A stretch of DNA of 64,000 bases from assembly GCF_000244915.1 (NCBI RefSeq), contig NZ_CM001442.1:6138001-6202000 (forward strand), written 5' to 3'. Both the position numbers and the translations under genes were made by a program. The notes beneath the pieces are model-generated. The model searched no databases. It was given only the letters and a program-made list of their open reading frames with translations, and was not told the DNA's origin. The DNA comes from Bradyrhizobium sp. WSM471 (GTDB lineage: Bacteria > Pseudomonadota > Alphaproteobacteria > Rhizobiales > Xanthobacteraceae). Numbering within the stretch: position 1 is the first letter of the stretch; each line of letters opens with the position of its first letter. Positions 1 through 7,945 of the stretch are shown piece by piece.

Positions 1-1
1 G

Positions 2-85
2 GTCGTACCCACGGACGTTCCTCCCGACGAGACGAACCGTGGCAAAGGACATCTCACCGGTCAAGTCAAGCGACCGGACGCATAG
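2..85 (+). CDS. C-terminal end of an upstream gene (partial)
   Basis: A frame open from the left edge gives about 27 codons and ends at a TAG at 83-85, 14 bases before the thioesterase start. The end of an upstream gene in the same operon would look like this. The fragment is too short and too rich in Pro, Asp and Lys to name a family. It could also be spurious, because another frame is open across the same bases; the close spacing to the next gene is the main support. Confidence 0.35.
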   Translation, partial: VVPTDVPPDETNRGKGHLTGQVKRPDA

Positions 86-99
86 CTGGGGAAGGACAC

Positions 100-606
100 A
101 TGCCGGAGACTGCTGCCACGACGATCGAGGGCGCACCGTTCCGCGCCTCGATCATGCAGATCGAGCCGCAATGGATCGACTACAACGGCCATCTCAACAT
201 GGCCTATTACAACGTGATGTTCGACCGCGCGATCGACCAGATGTGGCTGACGCTCGGGATCGGCCCGGGCTACATGAAGGAGCGGGGCGGCTCGACCTTC
301 ACCGCCGAATGCCACGTGCGGTATTTGCGCGAAATCCACCTCGGCGATCCCGTGCAGGTGTCGGTCTGGCTGCTCGAAGCCGACGACAAGCGGCTGCACA
401 CCTTCCAGGAGTTGCGACACGCGACCGAAGGCTGGTTGTCGGCGACCTCCGAAAACATGTCGCTGCACATCGACATGGGCTCACGAAAGGTGGCGGCCTT
501 TCCACCAGACATTCGTGAGCGCATTGCGGCAGTGATCAAGGCCCACAGTGCCGTGCCGCGGCCCGAGGGCATCGGCCGCAACGTGGCGATGCCCTCGAAG
601 CGGTAA
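100..606 (+). CDS. Thioesterase family protein (hotdog fold)
   Basis: A 168-residue protein. The segment WIDYNGHLNMAYYNVMFDRA (about residues 26-45) is typical of 4-hydroxybenzoyl-CoA-thioesterase-like hotdog proteins: the D-x-N-G-H-L-N block supplies the acidic/polar active-site residues and opens the central helix. Length is normal for a single-hotdog enzyme. A purine-rich GGGGAAGGA just upstream supports the ATG at 100. It probably hydrolyses a small acyl-CoA in the cytoplasm. Homologues often sit in carnitine/betaine catabolic operons, but the upstream partner here lies outside the window, so the substrate is unknown. Confidence 0.8.
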   Translation: MPETAATTIEGAPFRASIMQIEPQWIDYNGHLNMAYYNVMFDRAIDQMWLTLGIGPGYMKERGGSTFTAECHVRYLREIHLGDPVQVSVWLLEADDKRLHTFQELRHATEGWLSATSENMSLHIDMGSRKVAAFPPDIRERIAAVIKAHSAVPRPEGIGRNVAMPSKR

Positions 607-618
607 CGGCTTCCAACT

Positions 619-722
619 CCTCATCCTGAAGAGCCCGCAAAGCGGGCGTCTCGAAGGATGCAAGGCCACAGCCGGGCCTTCATGGTTCGAGACGCGCGTT
701 CGGCGCTCCTCACCATGAGGAT
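619..722. repeat. Palindromic intergenic repeat (CTCATCCTGA/CATGAGGAT type)
   Basis: The region runs from CCTCATCCTGA to CACCATGAGGAT and contains nested inverted repeats such as GCCCGC/GCGGGC and GGCC/GGCC. It fills the space between two convergent genes and may act as a two-way terminator. It resembles the dispersed palindromic elements of rhizobial genomes and is related to the element at 7671-7846, which also has CTCGAAGGATGC. Confidence 0.6.
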
Positions 723-729
723 CACATTG

Positions 730-903
730 CTAGACCCTTGTGCGGCCGCGGGCCAAACCAACAACGGCCGAGACCAGGAACAACACGACCGCGATGAAGA
801 AGATGATCTTGGCGATTTCGATCGACGCGCCGGCGAGGCCGCCAAAGCCAAGGATACCGGCGATCAGGGCGATAACCAGAAACGTCACTACCCAGCTAAG
901 CAT
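730..903 (-). CDS. DUF1328 family small membrane protein
   Basis: A 57-residue protein starting [16 protein letters not shown] and made of two hydrophobic segments (about 3-22 and 28-50) separated by a Gly-rich turn ([14 protein letters not shown]), ending in a short basic tail. This matches the DUF1328 (UPF0391/YtjA-like) family of inner-membrane proteins of unknown function. The ATG at 903 is chosen because it begins the conserved family sequence; the frame stays open further upstream but that part is not conserved-looking. A possible EcfG-type stress promoter lies at 971-995. Confidence 0.85.
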   Translation of the reverse strand: MLSWVVTFLVIALIAGILGFGGLAGASIEIAKIIFFIAVVLFLVSAVVGLARGRTRV

Positions 904-970
904 GATCCGAACCTCTGTTTCGATGTCTGTCTGCGATCGGCGCGGCTGACGCGCCTCACTTGCAGAACCA

Positions 971-995
971 ATCGCCGATGCGGAACATTGGTTCC
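971..995 (-). promoter_or_regulatory. Possible EcfG-type promoter upstream of the DUF1328 gene
   Basis: Read on the minus strand the sequence is GGAAC-N16-CGAT, one base off the alphaproteobacterial general-stress consensus GGAAC-N16/17-CGTT. The same bases on the plus strand hold the inverted repeat GGAAC-ATTG-GTTCC (982-995), so this could instead be a dimeric repressor site. Support is weak. Confidence 0.3.
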
Positions 996-1144
996 GGGTC
1001 GCTGGAGCCGGAAATTCGCCTGAGCGACGGGAACAAATTGGCTTTCCGCGCACGTGGAAAACCCCTGCCCGCGGCCCCATATAGGGACCAATCCCTGTTA
1101 AGAAGGCTCCCCTTTCACCACCCCGCGGTGCCAACGTGGGGCAA

Positions 1145-3730
1145 ATGATTCGCATGACCGAGCCGAGCAAAATCACGTCCCAGGGCGTCCCCGATCACCA
1201 GCCCGCAGCCGGCGGCATCGCCGCGCGCGCGCGCGCCTCCGTGGGTCCGCAATACCTGTCCGGGCTCAATCCGGAACAGCGCGAGGCGGTGGAGACGCTG
1301 GACGGCCCGGTTCTGGTGCTGGCCGGCGCCGGCACCGGCAAGACCCGCGTGCTGACCACCCGTATCGCCCATATCCTGAGCCAGGGCCGCGCCCGCCCCT
1401 CCGAAATCCTGTCGGTGACCTTCACCAACAAGGCCGCGCGCGAGATGAAGCACAGGCTCGGCCAGATGCTTGGCCATGCCGTCGAAGGCATGCCGTGGCT
1501 CGGCACCTTCCACTCCATCGGCGGCCGCATCCTGCGGACCCACGCCGAGCTGGCGCAGCTCAAGTCGAACTTCACCGTGCTCGATGTCGACGATCAGGTG
1601 AGGCTGTTGAAGCAGCTGCTGCAAGCCGACAACATCGACGACAAGCGCTGGCCCGCGCGCATGCTGGCCGGCCTGATCGACGGCTGGAAGAACCGCGGCC
1701 TGACGCCGTCGCAGGTGCCGTCGGGCGAAGCCGCCGTGTTCGCCAACGGCAAGGGCGGCAAGCTCTATGCGAGCTACCAGGAGCGGCTGAAGATCCTCAA
1801 CGCCGCCGATTTCGGCGATCTGCTGCTCGAGGACATCCGCATCTTCCGTGAGCACCCGGATATCCTGCGGCAGTACCAGCAGCGTTTCAAATTCATCCTG
1901 GTGGACGAGTATCAAGACACCAACGTCGCGCAGTATCTGTGGCTGCGGTTGTTGTCGCAGGCGCCGTCGAAGCCAACCTCACCCACTGTCATTCCGGGGC
2001 GGCTCGAAGAGCCGAACCCGGAATCCGGAGATGAGTCCTCAGCTCGAGATTCCGGGTCTGCGCCTTCGGCGCATCCCGGAATGACGGCTGTGCCTGTAGG
2101 CCCCACCAAAAACATCTGCTGCGTCGGCGACGATGACCAGTCGATCTATGGCTGGCGCGGCGCGGAGGTCGACAACATCCTGCGCTTCGACCATGATTTC
2201 CCCGGAGCCAAGGTCATCCGCCTCGAGCGCAACTACCGCTCGACCGGCCACATCCTCGCCGCCGCCTCGCACCTGATCGCCCACAACGAGGGCCGGCTGG
2301 GAAAGACGCTGCGCACCGAGGACCATGACGGCGAGAAGGTCACGGTGACAGGCTCGTGGGATTCGGAAGAGGAAGCCCGCGGCATCGGCGAGGAGATCGA
2401 GCAGATCCAGCGCCAGGGCGACAAGCTCAACGAGATCGCGATCCTGGTGCGTGCCTCCTACCAGATGCGCGAGTTCGAGGACCGCTTCGTCACGCTCGGC
2501 CTGCCCTATCGCGTCATCGGCGGCCCGCGCTTCTACGAGCGCGCCGAGATCCGCGATGCGCTGGCTTATCTGCGCGTCATCAATTCACCGGCCGACGATC
2601 TCGCCTTCGAGCGCATCGTCAACACGCCCAAGCGCGGACTTGGCGATGCCACCGTGCAGATGCTGCACGATCACGCCCGCAAGCGCCGCATTCCGCTGTT
2701 CGAGGCGGCGCGCGCGGTGGTCGAGACCGACGAGCTGAAGCCGAAGGCGCGCGGCTCCTTGCGCGACGTCGTCGCCCAGTTCGACCGCTGGCGGGCCCAG
2801 CGCGAGGTCACGTCGCACACCGATCTCGCCCAGATCGTGCTCGACGAGAGCGGCTACACCGAGATGTGGCAGAAGGACCGTTCGGCGGACGCGGCGGGCC
2901 GGCTGGAAAACCTCAAGGAGCTGGTGCGCTCGATGGAGGAGTTCGAGAACCTGCAAGGCTTCCTCGAGCACATCTCGCTGGTGATGGACCGCGACAGCGG
3001 CGCCGACGAGGACGCCGTGTCGCTGATGACGCTGCATTCGGCCAAGGGCTTGGAATTCGACAACGTGTTCCTGCCCGGCTGGGAGGAAGGCCTGTTTCCG
3101 AGTCAGCGCACGCTGGACGAACAGGGCCGCGCCGGCCTCGAGGAAGAGCGCCGGCTCGGCCATGTCGGCCTGACCCGCGCCCGCCGCCGCGCCAAGATCT
3201 ATTTTGCGACCAACCGCCGGATCCATGGCACCTGGTCGACCACGATTCCCTCGCGCTTTCTGGACGAGCTGCCGGCGGCCAATGTCGAGATCACGGAATC
3301 CAAGGGCGGCTCGGCCTGGGGCGGCACGGGCGGCTACGGCGCCTCCCGCTTCGACGACATGGAAGCGTTCGGCTCCACCTATTCGACCCCGGGCTGGCAG
3401 CGCGCCCAGGCCAATCGCAATCGTGGCGGCGGCGGGGGCGGCAATGGCGGCCGCGGCAGCTTCGAGGAACAGGCCTCGTCGTTTTCGTCCCAGTCGTCCT
3501 CGCCCGATTTCGGCAGCTTCTCCTCGCGCCGCCGCGGGCCCCTGACGATCGAGGGCGAGCTGGTGGCCAAATCCACCGGCACGACCTCGGAATTCTCCCT
3601 CGCCGACCGCGTCTTCCACCAGAAATTCGGCTATGGCCGCGTCACCAGGATCGACGGCAACAAGCTCACCATCGCCTTCGACAAGGCGGGGGAAAAGAAG
3701 GTCGTGGACAGTTTTGTGCAGCGGGCGTGA
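1145..3730 (+). CDS. uvrD: UvrD/PcrA-type ATP-dependent DNA helicase with an in-frame repeat-derived insert
   Basis: A superfamily 1 helicase of about 861 residues, expected to unwind DNA in repair. Motif I AGAGTGKT is at about residues 60-67, the motif II region VDEYQDT at about 253-259, motif [16 protein letters not shown] at about 328-340, and a C-terminal motif [19 protein letters not shown] follows. A Gly/Ser-rich linker leads to a small C-terminal domain ([22 protein letters not shown]), as in PcrA/UvrD. Between motifs II and III, residues about 282-314 are encoded exactly by a 98-bp palindromic repeat that recurs intergenically elsewhere in the window. Start is ambiguous among GTG 1136, ATG 1145 and ATG 1154. 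Confidence 0.93.
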   Translation: MIRMTEPSKITSQGVPDHQPAAGGIAARARASVGPQYLSGLNPEQREAVETLDGPVLVLAGAGTGKTRVLTTRIAHILSQGRARPSEILSVTFTNKAAREMKHRLGQMLGHAVEGMPWLGTFHSIGGRILRTHAELAQLKSNFTVLDVDDQVRLLKQLLQADNIDDKRWPARMLAGLIDGWKNRGLTPSQVPSGEAAVFANGKGGKLYASYQERLKILNAADFGDLLLEDIRIFREHPDILRQYQQRFKFILVDEYQDTNVAQYLWLRLLSQAPSKPTSPTVIPGRLEEPNPESGDESSARDSGSAPSAHPGMTAVPVGPTKNICCVGDDDQSIYGWRGAEVDNILRFDHDFPGAKVIRLERNYRSTGHILAAASHLIAHNEGRLGKTLRTEDHDGEKVTVTGSWDSEEEARGIGEEIEQIQRQGDKLNEIAILVRASYQMREFEDRFVTLGLPYRVIGGPRFYERAEIRDALAYLRVINSPADDLAFERIVNTPKRGLGDATVQMLHDHARKRRIPLFEAARAVVETDELKPKARGSLRDVVAQFDRWRAQREVTSHTDLAQIVLDESGYTEMWQKDRSADAAGRLENLKELVRSMEEFENLQGFLEHISLVMDRDSGADEDAVSLMTLHSAKGLEFDNVFLPGWEEGLFPSQRTLDEQGRAGLEEERRLGHVGLTRARRRAKIYFATNRRIHGTWSTTIPSRFLDELPAANVEITESKGGSAWGGTGGYGASRFDDMEAFGSTYSTPGWQRAQANRNRGGGGGGNGGRGSFEEQASSFSSQSSSPDFGSFSSRRRGPLTIEGELVAKSTGTTSEFSLADRVFHQKFGYGRVTRIDGNKLTIAFDKAGEKKVVDSFVQRA
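1988..2085 (+). repeat. Type A palindromic repeat inside the uvrD reading frame
   Basis: It opens with GTCATTCCGGGGCGG and closes with CATCCCGGAATGAC. Internal hairpins are GGCTC/GAGCC and GCGCCTTCGGCGC. The same ends and the central ACCCGGAAT...ATTCCGGGT recur at 31342, 38352, 40615 and 41007, all outside genes. Here the element adds 33 sense codons with no stop and keeps the frame. Confidence 0.85.
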
Positions 3731-3737
3731 GGCGGGC

Positions 3738-4028
3738 ATGCCGCACTACATTGCCATCATCGAGGACGCCAGCCCCGACGAAGCCGTTGGCGTGTGGTTT
3801 CCCGACCTGCCCGGCTGCATTTCCGGCGGCGACGACGTCGACGAGGCCCTGGAGAATGCGCCCGAGGCACTCGCCTTCTATGCACAGGAACTGATCGCGG
3901 ACGGCCGCCAGCTTCCCCCGCCGCGGACATTGGACGAGCTCAAGGCCGACCCGGATGTGGCCGACGACCTCGGGAAGCACACGGTCGCCCTGATCGAATG
4001 GCCGCCCCTCACCGAGGCCACGGGGTGA
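3738..4028 (+). CDS. HicB-family (UPF0150) antitoxin-like protein, orphan
   Basis: A 96-residue protein starting MPHYIAIIED, with VWFPDLPGCISGGDDVDEALENA (split here as VWFPDLPGCISGGDD and DEALENA), the partial RNase H fold signature of HicB proteins. In HicAB modules HicB neutralises the HicA mRNA interferase and often carries a C-terminal DNA-binding domain. No such domain and no adjacent HicA-like ORF (about 60 residues, dsRBD-like) is visible, so it looks solitary. It starts 7 bases after uvrD and may be co-transcribed with it. Confidence 0.75.
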   Translation: MPHYIAIIEDASPDEAVGVWFPDLPGCISGGDDVDEALENAPEALAFYAQELIADGRQLPPPRTLDELKADPDVADDLGKHTVALIEWPPLTEATG

Positions 4029-4116
4029 GGACTGTTCGCCGCACTGGTCGGACTCTCGACAGTTCAGGTCCGAACAGCCCTTGACCACCGCGAACTTCCC
4101 CGTATCAGATGCGGCC

Positions 4117-4533
4117 ATGGTCCGGGGCTCCATCACACTGATCGTACTGGCATTGGGTATGCCGTCGCTTGCAGCGGCGGAGACCATGAGCTTTGGCGAT
4201 TCGATCGGGATGCTGGCGAAAAGCTGCGGTGCGGAAATCGTCGCCAATTGCCGCGGCGTCAACCCGGATTCGACCCGCCTGAAGGAGTGCCTGTCGCGCA
4301 ACCGCGACGTGCTCTCCCAGCAGTGCCAGAGCGACTATCTCGGCGCGTTCGACGCGATCCAGAAGCGCGTCGCCGCCCGCGTCACGGTGGCGAACGCCTG
4401 CCAGCGCGAGATCGTCAAGGTCTGCGGCGGCTCGACCAAGGAGACCAGCAAGGCGGTCCCCTGCCTGGTCTCGACGCCCAAGGGCATCAGCAACAACTGC
4501 CTGAAGGCCGTCGACGACGCGGGGTATCGGTGA
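4117..4533 (+). CDS. Secreted cysteine-rich repeat protein
   Basis: A 138-residue protein. The start at 4117 gives a clear signal peptide (MVRGSITLIVLALGMPSLAA); an upstream TTG at 4081 would bury it behind 12 polar residues. The mature part has two copies of a Cys pattern: C-x6-C ... C-x10ish-C, first around KSCGAEIVANC/KECLSRN/SQQC and again around NACQREIVKVCGG/VPCL/NNC. This resembles the Cys-rich GLG1-like repeat family found in small periplasmic proteobacterial proteins. The cysteines are paired in number, consistent with disulphides in the periplasm. Its stop overlaps the start of the OmpA-like gene, so the two are translationally coupled. Function unknown. Confidence 0.7.
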   Translation: MVRGSITLIVLALGMPSLAAAETMSFGDSIGMLAKSCGAEIVANCRGVNPDSTRLKECLSRNRDVLSQQCQSDYLGAFDAIQKRVAARVTVANACQREIVKVCGGSTKETSKAVPCLVSTPKGISNNCLKAVDDAGYR

Positions 4534-5204
4534 TGCCAGCGAACAGGCTTTCCACCGCCGGACTATGCATCGCGCTCGGCCTCGCTTTGCTCGCGGGCAC
4601 AGCCGAAGCGCAGACGGCGCCGCCGACCCGCGACGACATCGTCGGCAAGCTCAACCATTTCGAACAATCCGCCGAGATCGATATCCCCGCGCTGAAGCTG
4701 CAGGTGATGGAGCGGGCCAAGGCCAGGATCAAGAACGATCCGGGTCCGGTGAACCGGCCGCTGATCGCGCCTGATCTGGTCAATCTGCCGACCTTCACCG
4801 CGCAGATCCAGTTCGACGCCGACACGCCGATCATCCAGCCGGCGTCCTACCAGACCGTCGGGCGCCTCGCCGATGCGCTGGTCCATGCCTCGCTGCTGCC
4901 CTACACGTTCCTGATCGTCGGCCATGTCGAATCCAACGCGAAGACGCGCGAGGCCAACGCGATCCTGAGCCAGCGCCGGGCGGACGCGATTCGCGACGTG
5001 CTGGTGAACACGTTCAAGATCTCGACCAAGCGGCTGCATCCGATCGGCCTCGGCGAGGAGCAGTTTCTCGACCGGGCTAGGCCGACGTCGGCCGTCAACG
5101 GCCAGCTGCAAATCGCAACCTACGCCAAGGTACCGGAGGAAGCGCCTGCGCATCCGGCTGCGACACCTGCGCCTGCGGCGAAAAAGCCCGCCAAGAAGCG
5201 CTGA
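4533..5204 (+). CDS. OmpA-family periplasmic/outer-membrane protein
   Basis: A 223-residue protein with signal peptide (MPANRLSTAGLCIALGLALL...AEAQ). The C-terminal half has the OmpA/MotB peptidoglycan-binding pattern: IQFDADTPIIQPASYQTVGRL (in two parts: IQFDADTPII and YQTVGRLADAL), then VGHVESN, then LSQRRADAIRDVLV, and RLHPIGLGEEQF. It lacks a beta-barrel and ends in an Ala/Pro/Lys tail. The start ATG overlaps the previous stop (TGATG). It probably anchors to peptidoglycan; the coupling to the Cys-rich protein suggests the two act together in the envelope. Confidence 0.85.
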   Translation: MPANRLSTAGLCIALGLALLAGTAEAQTAPPTRDDIVGKLNHFEQSAEIDIPALKLQVMERAKARIKNDPGPVNRPLIAPDLVNLPTFTAQIQFDADTPIIQPASYQTVGRLADALVHASLLPYTFLIVGHVESNAKTREANAILSQRRADAIRDVLVNTFKISTKRLHPIGLGEEQFLDRARPTSAVNGQLQIATYAKVPEEAPAHPAATPAPAAKKPAKKR

Positions 5205-5253
5205 GCACACGCGCCGCGGCGCCTGACGGAACCCTTTGAAGTCCCGATCGTTT

Positions 5254-5269
5254 TGTGACCTGTCTCACA
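5254..5269. promoter_or_regulatory. CRP/FNR-type palindrome
   Basis: TGTGACCTGTCTCACA is a perfect TGTGA-N6-TCACA palindrome, the consensus half-sites of CRP, about 90 bases upstream of the Mpo1-like gene. Alphaproteobacteria carry several CRP/FNR-family regulators; which one would bind is not known. Confidence 0.5.
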
Positions 5270-5358
5270 GCGCGACAGCGCGGTTTCGCGCGACAATCGC
5301 GCCGGTTTGTGCACCGCCCTATCAGGTGCTATAGGCTTTTTTCGTCCTTCCCGACCCC

Positions 5359-5895
5359 ATGCTGCACGAGACCGAGATGGCCAGTTATTTTCAACGCCAG
5401 CTGGCCGACTACGTCGAATATCATCGCGATCCCTGGAACTGCGCGATGCACGTGGTCGGCATCCTCCTGCTCTTCACCGGCGCCGTGCTGCCGCTGACGC
5501 TGGTGCATTTCCCGCTGTTCGGGATCGAGGTGAGCCTCGCCGTGATTCTTGCCCTGCCGGTGCTGGTCTACTGGCTGATGCTGGACGCCGGGATCGGACT
5601 CGCCATCCTCGCCGCGATGATCGTGCTGCTTTCGGTCGCAACCGCGATCGGCAATCAGGTCTCGATCGTCATGATGTGGTCGATTTTTGCGGTGCTGATC
5701 GGACTTGGCGTCACCGCGCAGATCGTCGGCCACAAGGTTTTCGAGGAGCGGCAGCCGTCGATGGTCGACCACCCCACCCATTTTCTGCTTGGACCGATGT
5801 TTGTCATGGCAAAATTATTCATTGCATTGGGCTTCCGTCGCGACCTTGCCGCGATTCTGGCGCCTCTTCCGACCAATTCCCTTTCAACCCGATAG
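5359..5895 (+). CDS. Mpo1-like (DUF962) membrane protein, putative 2-hydroxy fatty acid dioxygenase
   Basis: A 178-residue integral membrane protein. The N-terminal YVEYHRDPWNCAMHVVGI and the later MVDHPTHFLLGPMFVMAK carry the conserved His residues of the DUF962/Mpo1 family, with four hydrophobic helices between and after. Yeast Mpo1 is an Fe(II)-dependent dioxygenase that removes one carbon from 2-hydroxy fatty acids; bacterial homologues are little studied. The start may be ATG 5359 or ATG 5377. It is followed 29 bases later by the SDR gene and then an ICMT-like gene on the same strand, suggesting a lipid-related operon. Confidence 0.75.
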   Translation: MLHETEMASYFQRQLADYVEYHRDPWNCAMHVVGILLLFTGAVLPLTLVHFPLFGIEVSLAVILALPVLVYWLMLDAGIGLAILAAMIVLLSVATAIGNQVSIVMMWSIFAVLIGLGVTAQIVGHKVFEERQPSMVDHPTHFLLGPMFVMAKLFIALGFRRDLAAILAPLPTNSLSTR

Positions 5896-5924
5896 TTCTA
5901 GACGCGAAACAGCAAACCTTCTGC

Positions 5925-6956
5925 ATGGCTCTCGTACTGGTTACCGGTGGCAGCGGCTTCATCGGACATCATCTCGTCGAAGCGCTCCGCGCCCGTGGGC
6001 AGCGGGTGCGAGTTCTCGACGTCCGTGCGCCGGCCACGCCGTATGCCGACGTTGAATATGCCCAAGGCTCGGTGCTGGACGGCGCCGCGGTCGATGCCGC
6101 GATTGCGGGCGTCGATCAAGTCTATCACCTCGCCGGCCTGCCCGGCATGTGGGTCGCCGACAAGCAGGCCTTTCACGACGTCAATTGCCGCGGCACCGAG
6201 ATCGTGCTCGCGGCCGCGATGAAGCGCGGCGTCTCGCGCTTCCTGCACTGCTCGACGGAATCGATCCTGTTCCCCTATTCCGACCTCAACGGCGTTCCCG
6301 CCGAAGAAGCGCTGCAGCCGGCCGATGCGATGCCGGGCGCCTATACGCGGTCGAAATCGCTGGCCGAGCATTGCGCCGCGAAGGCCGCAGCCGCGGGCTT
6401 CCCGCTGGTGATCGGCACCCCGACCATGCCGATCGGTGCCGCCGACCATAATCTGACGCCGCCGACCGCGATGCTGTGGTACTTCCTGCAGAAGAAAGTG
6501 CAGCCGCATCTCGACTTCCCGGTCAATCTCGTCGACGTCCGCGACGTTGCCATGGGCCTCGTGCTGACCATGGAACGCGGGCGTAACGGCCAGCGCTACA
6601 TCCTCGGCGGCGACTGCGTCAGGCTCGGCCAGATTCTGCGGATGATGTCCGCGATGAGCGGCCGCCGGCAATTCCCGGTCGTCGTTCCCGGCAAGATGGC
6701 CGAGCTGTCGGGCATCATGCTCGAATATCTCTCCGACCGCATCACGCGCAGGCCGCCCAACGGCACCGCCGAGGGCGTGCGCATCGCGCTCGCCGCGAGC
6801 GACCTCTCGATCGGCAAGGCGCGCACCGAACTCGGCTACGCACCGCGCCCGATCGAGCCGGTCCTGCGCGAGACCATCAGCCATCTTCTCGCCCGCGGCA
6901 CCGCGCTTGCCTCCGGCGCCATCGAGCATCACGCGCTCTCCTCGCGCGCCAGCTGA
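5925..6956 (+). CDS. NAD-dependent epimerase/dehydratase (extended SDR, 3beta-HSD/HpnA-like)
   Basis: A 343-residue extended short-chain dehydrogenase. The N-terminal VTGGSGFIGHHLVEAL is the NAD(P)-binding glycine motif, and YTRSK (about residue 140) is the catalytic YxxxK. The C-terminal part (FPVVVPGKMAELSGIMLEYL) resembles the 3beta-hydroxysteroid dehydrogenase/dihydroflavonol reductase branch that includes hopanoid-associated HpnA. Whether the substrate is a sugar, a sterol-like lipid or a hydroxy-acyl chain cannot be read from the sequence. It sits between the Mpo1-like and ICMT-like genes with 29-30 base gaps. Confidence 0.8.
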   Translation: MALVLVTGGSGFIGHHLVEALRARGQRVRVLDVRAPATPYADVEYAQGSVLDGAAVDAAIAGVDQVYHLAGLPGMWVADKQAFHDVNCRGTEIVLAAAMKRGVSRFLHCSTESILFPYSDLNGVPAEEALQPADAMPGAYTRSKSLAEHCAAKAAAAGFPLVIGTPTMPIGAADHNLTPPTAMLWYFLQKKVQPHLDFPVNLVDVRDVAMGLVLTMERGRNGQRYILGGDCVRLGQILRMMSAMSGRRQFPVVVPGKMAELSGIMLEYLSDRITRRPPNGTAEGVRIALAASDLSIGKARTELGYAPRPIEPVLRETISHLLARGTALASGAIEHHALSSRAS

Positions 6957-6986
6957 GCTGCCGCCCAACCCAAAGAACCTTTCCGC

Positions 6987-7613
6987 ATGTCCTTCGATTT
7001 CAGCAAGCTTCTCTCTGTCGCCTGGGGTGGTTGGACCACGACCTGGCCGACGCAACTGCTCGCCCTGATCTGGCTCGCCTGGCTCGCAAGCTGGGTCGGC
7101 GCCTCGTTCTGGCAGGGCCGCACCCAGAAGCAGGTGATGACGCTGGAGTCCGGCCGCTATCGCATCCCGATCCTGGTCGGCGGCATCCTGTTCACGCCCT
7201 GGACCGCGGAAGTGCTCGGCGAAAAGCCGCTCTGGGTGTTCAGCAATACAGCCGTCTACGTCGTGGCGCTGATCGTGCTGGCCGGCATCTCCTTCACCTG
7301 GTGGGGACGGCTGCATCTCGGACAATTCTGGTCCAACACCATCACCCACAAGCAAGACCATCGCGTCATCGACACCGGCCCGTACGGCATCGTTCGCCAT
7401 CCCATCTACACCGGCCTGATCCTCGGCATGCTGGTGACCGGCATCGCGGTCGGCACGGTCACCGCGATCCTCGGCGCGATCCTGATCTCGCTCGGCATGT
7501 GGCAGAAGGGCCGGATGGAAGAGGTGTTCCTGTCCAAGGAGCTCGGCGAAGACGCCTACGGCGCCTACTGCCGCCGCGTGCCGATGATCATCCCGTTCCT
7601 GTCGCCACGGTGA
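6987..7613 (+). CDS. Isoprenylcysteine carboxyl methyltransferase (ICMT)-family membrane protein
   Basis: A 208-residue multi-helix membrane protein. The C-terminal half has the family signature VIDTGPYGIVRHPIYTGLI followed by a hydrophobic stretch and EEVFLSKELGEDAYGAYCRRV, matching the ICMT/phospholipid methyltransferase (PEMT-like) domain that binds S-adenosylmethionine at the membrane face. Bacterial members methylate unknown lipids or small molecules; prenylated proteins are not expected. Third gene of the apparent operon after the Mpo1-like and SDR genes. Confidence 0.8.
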   Translation: MSFDFSKLLSVAWGGWTTTWPTQLLALIWLAWLASWVGASFWQGRTQKQVMTLESGRYRIPILVGGILFTPWTAEVLGEKPLWVFSNTAVYVVALIVLAGISFTWWGRLHLGQFWSNTITHKQDHRVIDTGPYGIVRHPIYTGLILGMLVTGIAVGTVTAILGAILISLGMWQKGRMEEVFLSKELGEDAYGAYCRRVPMIIPFLSPR

Positions 7614-7670
7614 GAGCGTAAGCGCTTCGCTCTTGCCTCTACATCGCCAGCAACGATGCCGCTGCTAATT

Positions 7671-7846
7671 CCGTCATCCCCGCGCAATGGCGAAGCCATT
7701 GTCGCTGGAGGTGCGAGGTTTGCGATGCGAATGCATCGCGAGCCGAGCCTCGAAGGATGCACGGCCGGGATGCAGCCGGGCCGCTCATCCTTCGAGGCTC
7801 CCCATGCGTCGCTTCGCGCCCCATGGCTCGCACCTCAGGATGACGG
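7671..7846. repeat. Large palindromic intergenic repeat (CCGTCATCC...GGATGACGG)
   Basis: The ends CCGTCATCC and GGATGACGG are inverted copies. Inside are AATGGCGAAGCCATT (hairpin), GATGCGAATGCATC, CGAGCCTCGAAGGATGC, and TCATCCTTCGAGGCTC, which pairs with the CTCGAAGGATG half. It occupies most of the 332-base gap between the ICMT-like gene and the small gene at 7946. Confidence 0.7.
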
Positions 7847-7880
7847 CGATGGATTAGCGCCCTCGGAACATTCCGGCCGA

Positions 7881-7905
7881 GGAACCGCCCTTGCTCCAGC
7901 CCGTT
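7881..7905 (+). promoter_or_regulatory. EcfG-type general stress promoter
   Basis: GGAAC (7881-7885), 16 bases, CGTT (7902-7905) exactly matches the alphaproteobacterial EcfG consensus GGAAC-N16/17-CGTT. It lies 40 bases before the ATG at 7946 and outside the neighbouring repeat. Confidence 0.65.
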
Positions 7906-7945
7906 AGCCCCTCGATACCTGCCACACACCGCAGAGCATCGAGCC

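Noticed and set aside
658..1023. 121-codon plus-strand frame over the DUF1328 gene
   Set aside because: Begins in a palindromic repeat and has no protein-like composition; the minus-strand DUF1328 protein is clear.
2356..3894. 512-codon open frame overlapping uvrD in another frame
   Set aside because: uvrD has all helicase motifs; the other frame gives Arg/Ala-rich noise.
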